Shown: piece by piece, positions 5,335 through 6,361 of the stretch | Layout: every line of letters begins with the position of its first letter | Numbering within the stretch: position 1 is the stretch's first letter | Origin: HGM10836 sp045580645 | Lineage (GTDB): Bacteria > Bacillota_I > Bacilli_A > RF39 > UBA660 | Length of the DNA stretch: 6,361 nucleotides | Direction: 5' to 3' | Assembly (NCBI GenBank): GCA_045580645.1 | Contig: JAZNOG010000074.1 | Coordinates: 1 to 6,361, forward strand | Notes under the pieces: generated by a model | Databases searched by the model: none | What the model saw: the letters and a program-made list of their open reading frames with translations, nothing else | What the model was told of the DNA's origin: nothing | Made by a program: the position numbers and the translations under genes

Positions 5335-5499
5335 ATGGCAAAATTAGAAAATAGACAAAGAAAAACACTTACTTGTACTGTTTGTAAAGAACAAAACTAT
5401 AGAACTGAAAAAAATGTAAAAAATACTACTGAACGTTTAGAACTTAATAAATATTGTCCTAAATGTAAAAAACATACTGCTCATAAAGAAGAAAAATAA
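5335..5499 (+). CDS. rpmG: 50S ribosomal protein L33
   Basis: The 54-residue protein is a small basic component of the large ribosomal subunit near the E site. It has the family landmarks TLTCTVCKEQNYRTEKN at 11-27 and RLELNKYCPKCKKHT at 34-48. Cysteine pairs Cys14/Cys17 and Cys41/Cys44 make it the zinc-binding (C+) paralogue; many Firmicutes also carry a cysteine-free copy induced by zinc starvation, so another rpmG may exist elsewhere. The ATG at 5335 has a strong GAGGAGG site and starts MAKLENRQRKT; the frame remains open upstream to the promoter -35, but that part would be untranscribed and was excluded. efp follows 20 bases downstream with no terminator between, so the two are probably co-transcribed. 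Confidence 0.95.
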   Translation: MAKLENRQRKTLTCTVCKEQNYRTEKNVKNTTERLELNKYCPKCKKHTAHKEEK

Positions 5500-5519
5500 T
5501 AAAGTAAGGAAGATTTAAT

Positions 5520-6077
5520 ATGATAAATGTAAATGATTTTAAAACTGGTATGACTATTAAAGTTGACGGAAACTTATTTGTAGTTTTAGAATTTCAACAT
5601 GTTAAACCAGGAAAAGGTGCTGCCTTTGTTAGAACTAAGTTAAAAAATTTAAGAACTGGATCTACTATTGAATATACATTTAATTCAGGAATAAAGGTAG
5701 AATCTGCTAGAATAGAAAGAAGACCAATGCAATTTTTATATAATTCTGGTGATGCTTATTCATTTATGGATATGAATGATTATTCACAAATAGATTTAGA
5801 TAAAAAAATACTTGGTGATGATGTAAAATTTTTAAAAGAAAATTTAACAATTGATATAACATTCTATGAAGGAGAAGTTTTAGGAATATCCCTTCCAGAT
5901 AAAATAGAAATGGTTGTTACAAGTACTGAACCAGGTGTTAAGGGAAATACTACATCAAATGCGATGAAAGATGCAACACTTGAAACTGGATATACTATAA
6001 AGGTTCCTTTATTTATAAATGAGGGTGAAAGTGTTGTTATATCTACTAGTGATGGTAAGTATGTATCAAGAGCTTAA
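5520..6077 (+). CDS. efp: Elongation factor P
   Basis: EF-P binds between the P and E sites of ribosomes stalled on polyproline stretches and speeds peptide-bond formation. The 185-residue product is full length for the Bacillus type and has three beta-barrel domains: KOW-like residues 1 to about 64 (VNDFKTGMTIKVDG, then FQHVKPGKGAAFVRTKLKN), an OB domain at about 66-128 (RPMQFLYNSGDAYSFMDM) and a C-terminal OB domain with STEPGVKGNTTSNAMK and the closing TSDGKYVSRA signature. Lys32 at the tip of the PGKG loop is the position modified in B. subtilis (5-aminopentanol). The ATG at 5520 follows AAGGAAG and matches the canonical family start. It shares a promoter with rpmG, and its terminator stem overlaps its stop codon. 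Confidence 0.97.
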   Translation: MINVNDFKTGMTIKVDGNLFVVLEFQHVKPGKGAAFVRTKLKNLRTGSTIEYTFNSGIKVESARIERRPMQFLYNSGDAYSFMDMNDYSQIDLDKKILGDDVKFLKENLTIDITFYEGEVLGISLPDKIEMVVTSTEPGVKGNTTSNAMKDATLETGYTIKVPLFINEGESVVISTSDGKYVSRA

Positions 6078-6095
6078 GGCTCTTTTTTGTTTTTT
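6068..6095 (+). terminator. Rho-independent terminator of rpmG-efp
   Basis: AAGAGC (6068-6073) pairs with GCTCTT (6079-6084) around TTAAG and is followed by a T-rich tail to 6095. The stem starts in the last efp codons and the stop lies in the loop. Confidence 0.8.
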
Positions 6096-6174
6096 AAAGA
6101 AAAGGTAAAGAAATTTAAAATATATATGTTTTTGATATTTGGATATAAAAAGTATATTCAATTATATATAATTT

Positions 6175-6207
6175 AGGGAAGCAAACTTTGTTTTTGCTTC
6201 TTTTTTT
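6175..6207 (+). terminator. Orphan terminator-like hairpin downstream of efp
   Basis: GAAGCAAA (6178-6185) pairs with TTTGCTTC (6193-6200) around a 7-base loop. Wobble pairs and an A-T pair can extend the stem to about 11 bp, and a run of seven T follows. No recognised gene lies between this and the efp terminator ending at 6095. It may be a back-up terminator for efp, or the end of a small unannotated RNA. Confidence 0.65.
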
Positions 6208-6233
6208 ATATATTAAAATTAAAAAATAGTCAT

Positions 6234-6262
6234 TTGCATATATCTATGTAATAGTTTATATT
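6234..6262 (+). promoter_or_regulatory. Candidate promoter of the gene at the right edge
   Basis: TTGCAT (6234-6239), a 17-base spacer and TATATT (6257-6262) lie about 22 bases before the last start codon and after the preceding terminator. The -35 matches only in its TTG half; the -10 has one mismatch. Confidence 0.5.
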
Positions 6263-6284
6263 GTCTTTTGAAAGGAGAGAACAA

Positions 6285-6361
6285 ATGATAAATGTAAAAG
6301 AAAAATCACTATTTTCTAAGAATGTAATAACTTCTAAAAAATATGAAATGGAAGAAAAAAC
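6285..6361 (+). CDS. Start of an unidentified gene, cut by the window edge
   Basis: An ATG at 6285 follows a strong AAAGGAGAG ribosome site and opens a frame of 25 complete codons that runs off the window. The visible peptide starts MINVKEKSLFSKN and is rich in Lys, Ser and Glu with no signal peptide or membrane character. This is too little to assign a family. Position after efp with its own probable promoter says nothing firm about its role. Confidence 0.65.
   Translation, partial: MINVKEKSLFSKNVITSKKYEMEEK

Noticed and set aside
6126..6176. 16-codon micro-ORF (MFLIFGYKKYIQLYII) ending at the orphan terminator
   Set aside because: The nearest AAAGG-like site is about 19 bases upstream, too far for initiation, and no promoter is evident. 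An ORF this short is expected by chance in AT-rich DNA.
6285..6298. Fourteen identical bases at the starts of efp and the right-edge gene (both MINV)
   Set aside because: The match ends after the fourth codon plus two bases, and the proteins diverge at once. It is likely coincidence from biased composition and not a duplicated efp.
1..6361. Mycoplasma-type code (UGA = Trp)
   Set aside because: Tryptophans are encoded by TGG in lemA, trmD, sspI and the LRR gene, and TGA ends rimM and smr at sensible family lengths.

Overview
The window is very AT-rich bacterial DNA with short intergenic gaps, AGGAGG-type ribosome binding sites and many U-tailed hairpin terminators. UGA is a stop codon (it ends rimM and smr) and tryptophan is read from TGG, so the standard bacterial code applies rather than the Mycoplasma code. 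A small acid-soluble spore protein of the SspI family, Bacillus-like EF-P and L33, LemA, and a BspA-type leucine-rich-repeat surface protein point to a low-GC, endospore-forming Firmicute, plausibly an uncultured gut Bacilli- or Clostridia-related lineage. The species cannot be named from this stretch.

Layout. (1) Positions 1-2235 hold a large BspA-like repeat protein. It is probably cut at its 5' end by the window edge, because no signal peptide or membrane anchor is visible. Its core is a 1,056-bp tandem array of sixteen 66-bp units, followed by a strong terminator. (2) Positions 2320-4197 hold a tight four-gene run: rimM, trmD (4-bp overlap), an unrecognised 152-residue charged helical protein, and a small stand-alone Smr-domain protein. 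The usual partners rpsP and rplS are absent. (3) Positions 4198-4410 on the minus strand hold sspI, converging on smr. The two genes share a terminator hairpin built from their own 3' coding ends. A good sigma-G-like promoter lies upstream of sspI. (4) Positions 4463-5083 hold lemA with its own promoter and terminator, divergent from sspI. (5) Positions 5105-5271 hold a solitary tRNA-Lys(CTT) with its own promoter and terminator. (6) Positions 5281-6095 hold rpmG-efp (ribosomal protein L33 and elongation factor P) under an extended -10 promoter. (7) Positions 6096-6361 hold a short intergenic stretch with a second, orphan terminator, then the first 25 codons of an unidentified gene.

Most of the window serves translation: ribosome maturation (RimM), tRNA m1G37 methylation (TrmD), a tRNA, a ribosomal protein, and EF-P, which rescues stalled ribosomes. 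The two accessory points of interest are the repeat protein, whose variation is confined to five of 22 columns in each unit, and the spore protein with its forespore-type promoter. I see no mobile element, CRISPR array, phage gene or obviously new defence system. The most novel material is the architecture of the repeat protein and the unassigned 152-residue gene.
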